From positions 1 through 5,831 of the forward strand of contig JAEZAA010000059.1 in NCBI GenBank assembly GCA_023430625.1: a DNA stretch of 5,831 nt, given 5' to 3'. Of the stretch, positions 4,599-5,831 are shown one piece after another; positions within the stretch are counted from its first letter, which is position 1, and each line of letters starts with the position of its first letter. The stretch comes from Pseudomonadota bacterium (GTDB lineage Bacteria > Pseudomonadota > Gammaproteobacteria > Pseudomonadales > Oleiphilaceae). The notes beneath the pieces are model-generated. The model saw nothing but the letters and a program-made list of their open reading frames with translations, was not told where the DNA came from and did not search any database. The position numbers were made by a program, and so were the translations under genes.

Positions 4599-5793
4599 AG
4601 AGTTCAAGGATCATCTTGGACACGATGTTCTTCTGGATCTCGTTGGATCCGCCGAAAATCGACAGTTTTCTATTGTTGAAGTACTGGCCGGCCAGCGGGG
4701 CCGCGTACTCGTCGGACAGGTACTCGCCCTCGTATTCCAGGTGCAGCTCTTCTTCCAAAAACGGCTGGGCGTAAGGACCGACGGCACGGCGCAGCAGGTC
4801 GGTAATGGCCTGGCGGATCTCGGTGCCGCGCACTTTCAGCATGGAGCTTTCGGCGCCGGGGACACCGCCGCCTTCCACGGCGGCCACGATGCGCAGGTTG
4901 CTGATTTCGGCGGCCATCAGGTCGATTTCCACCTGAGCGATACGGCGGCGGAAGTAGCTGTCCTGGATCAGCGGCTGGCCATTCTTCTTCACGCGGCCGG
5001 CCAACTCTTTCAGGTGCTCCAGCGCGGCCTTGGACAGACCGATACCAGCCAGGCCGGTGCGCTCATAGGTGAGCAGGTATTTGGCGTAGGTCCAGCCCTT
5101 GTTCTCTTCGCCCACCAGGTTCTCCACGGGCACTTTCACGTCGTCGAAGAAGACTTCGTTGACCTCGTGCTCGCCCTCGATGGTGATGATGGGGCGCACG
5201 GTGATGCCGGGGGTGTTCATGTCGATCAGCAGGAAGGAAATGCCCTGCTGGGGCTTGGCTTCGGTATCGGTGCGCACCAGGCAGAAGATCATGTTGGCGT
5301 GCTGGCCGAGGGTGGTCCAGGTCTTCTGGCCGTTGACCACGTAATGGTCGCCGTCACGCACGGCGCGGGTCTTGAGGCTGGCGAGGTCGGAGCCGGCACC
5401 GGGCTCGGAATAGCCCTGGCACCACCAGTCCTCACCGGAGAGGATGCGCGGCAGGTAATGGTCGATCTGCTGCTGGCTGCCGAACTTGATGATCACCGGG
5501 GCGACCATGTTGACGCCAAAGGGCACGGTACGCGGCGCGCCGAAGGCCGAGCACTCCTCATCGAAGATGTGCTTCTCGACCGGGCCCCAGGTGGTGCCGC
5601 CCAGCTCCACCGGCCAGCCCGGCGCATACCAGCCTCGCTTGACCAGGATCTGCTGCCAGCGCTCGTGATCCGCTTTGGACATGTGCTTGCCGAGCTTGAC
5701 CTTGGCGGCGATGTCCGCCGGCAGCTCGCTTTTCAGGAAGGCGCGCACTTCATCGCGAAAGGCGAGCTCTTCGGCCGTGTAGTTGACGTTCAT
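4597..5793 (-). CDS. Acyl-CoA dehydrogenase, large/catalytic-type subunit
   Basis: This 398-residue flavoprotein should oxidise an acyl-CoA to the 2-enoyl-CoA, passing electrons to ETF. It carries the GYSEPGAGSDLASL signature (residues 127-140), NGQKTWTT (154-161) of the beta domain and the C-terminal IFGGSNEIQKNI (379-390). At the medium-chain-type catalytic site the Glu of YEG is replaced by Gly. Glu244-Arg245 in TYERTGLAG aligns with the helix-G Glu-Arg of isovaleryl-CoA dehydrogenase, so Glu244 is the probable base. The long insert between GLAG and the C-terminal helix (about 265-375), including LHLEYEGEYLSDEYA, resembles large subunits such as PimC and steroid FadE proteins. Substrates could be dicarboxyl, branched, ring-bearing or long-chain acyl-CoA; none is proven. 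The ATG has GAGGA 7 nt upstream. Only 38 bp of upstream sequence are visible, so whether it begins an operon is unknown. Confidence 0.95.
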   Translation of the reverse strand: MNVNYTAEELAFRDEVRAFLKSELPADIAAKVKLGKHMSKADHERWQQILVKRGWYAPGWPVELGGTTWGPVEKHIFDEECSAFGAPRTVPFGVNMVAPVIIKFGSQQQIDHYLPRILSGEDWWCQGYSEPGAGSDLASLKTRAVRDGDHYVVNGQKTWTTLGQHANMIFCLVRTDTEAKPQQGISFLLIDMNTPGITVRPIITIEGEHEVNEVFFDDVKVPVENLVGEENKGWTYAKYLLTYERTGLAGIGLSKAALEHLKELAGRVKKNGQPLIQDSYFRRRIAQVEIDLMAAEISNLRIVAAVEGGGVPGAESSMLKVRGTEIRQAITDLLRRAVGPYAQPFLEEELHLEYEGEYLSDEYAAPLAGQYFNNRKLSIFGGSNEIQKNIVSKMILEL

Positions 5794-5800
5794 GGATGAA

Positions 5801-5805
5801 TCCTC
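5801..5805 (-). promoter_or_regulatory. Ribosome binding site of the large dehydrogenase gene
   Basis: GAGGA on the minus strand lies 7 nt before the ATG ending at 5793. Further upstream only a GATATC and a CCGATCGG palindrome are visible (5807-5819); no promoter can be called before the window ends. Confidence 0.65.
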
Positions 5806-5831
5806 GATATCCGATCGGCAGAGTGCAGGCG

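Noticed and set aside
4587..4607. TTG start giving 7 extra residues on the small dehydrogenase and overlapping the previous gene
   Set aside because: The ATG at 4586 gives the canonical MDF start and has AAGAGG 6 nt before it.
3480..4679. 399-codon plus-strand open frame antisense to the small dehydrogenase gene
   Set aside because: It is a low-complexity, His/Gln/Gly/Ala-rich mirror of a GC-rich gene, with no domain or ribosome site. The minus-strand frame has clear dehydrogenase motifs.
3444..5793. Firm assignment to steroid or pimelate degradation
   Set aside because: The resemblance to FadE pairs and PimC/PimD is at family level only, and no pathway-specific gene (ring cleavage, thiolase, CoA ligase) is in the window.
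4576..5799. 407-codon plus-strand open frame antisense to the large dehydrogenase gene
   Set aside because: Same type of GC-driven shadow; its composition matches the complement of the real coding frame and it holds no recognisable family.

Overview
This is a GC-rich bacterial window with densely packed metabolic genes. Codon use, Shine-Dalgarno spacing and the repeat type suggest a gammaproteobacterium with a large fatty-acid or hydrocarbon catabolic repertoire (an Alcanivorax-, Marinobacter- or Pseudomonas-like lineage). That placement is an inference from gene content; there is no phylogenetic marker here. I see no phage, transposase, tRNA, rRNA or CRISPR.

Layout. (1) Positions 20-2056, minus strand, hold a three-gene cluster read right to left: an adducin-type class II aldolase-fold protein, a MaoC/NodN-type acyl-CoA hydratase (3-nt gap, GTG start, very likely translationally coupled), and a SIRT5-like Sir2 protein deacylase after a 78-nt gap. 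(2) Positions 2057-2175 are an AT-rich divergent promoter region with a small dyad, TGAAA-N5-TTTCA, over the predicted transcription start of the minus-strand cluster. (3) Positions 2176-3192, plus strand, hold an MBL-fold metallohydrolase with a C-terminal winged-helix-like tail. (4) Positions 3193-3443 are a convergent intergenic region with a rho-independent terminator whose U-run lies on the minus strand, and a BIME-like inverted pair of REP-type hairpins. (5) Positions 3444-5793, minus strand, hold two acyl-CoA dehydrogenase genes in tandem, 10 nt apart.

How the genes may work together. The two dehydrogenases look like the halves of one heteromeric enzyme. The upstream-encoded subunit keeps a helix-G catalytic glutamate, and the downstream one has lost both known catalytic-base positions. 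Dehydrogenation followed by MaoC-type hydration gives the first two steps of a beta-oxidation-like route. The MBL protein could be a thioester or ester hydrolase, and the adducin-like protein could bind metal and substrate, but neither substrate can be read from the sequence. A SIRT5-type deacylase beside acyl-CoA genes fits removal of acyl groups from lysines on metabolic enzymes.

Four of the six likely start codons were placed or confirmed by Shine-Dalgarno position rather than by the longest frame. I found no clear new defence, mobile or regulatory system. The points most worth a second look are the catalytic division of labour in the dehydrogenase pair, the incomplete zinc cysteine set in the sirtuin, the missing aldolase glutamate, and the divergent promoter dyad.
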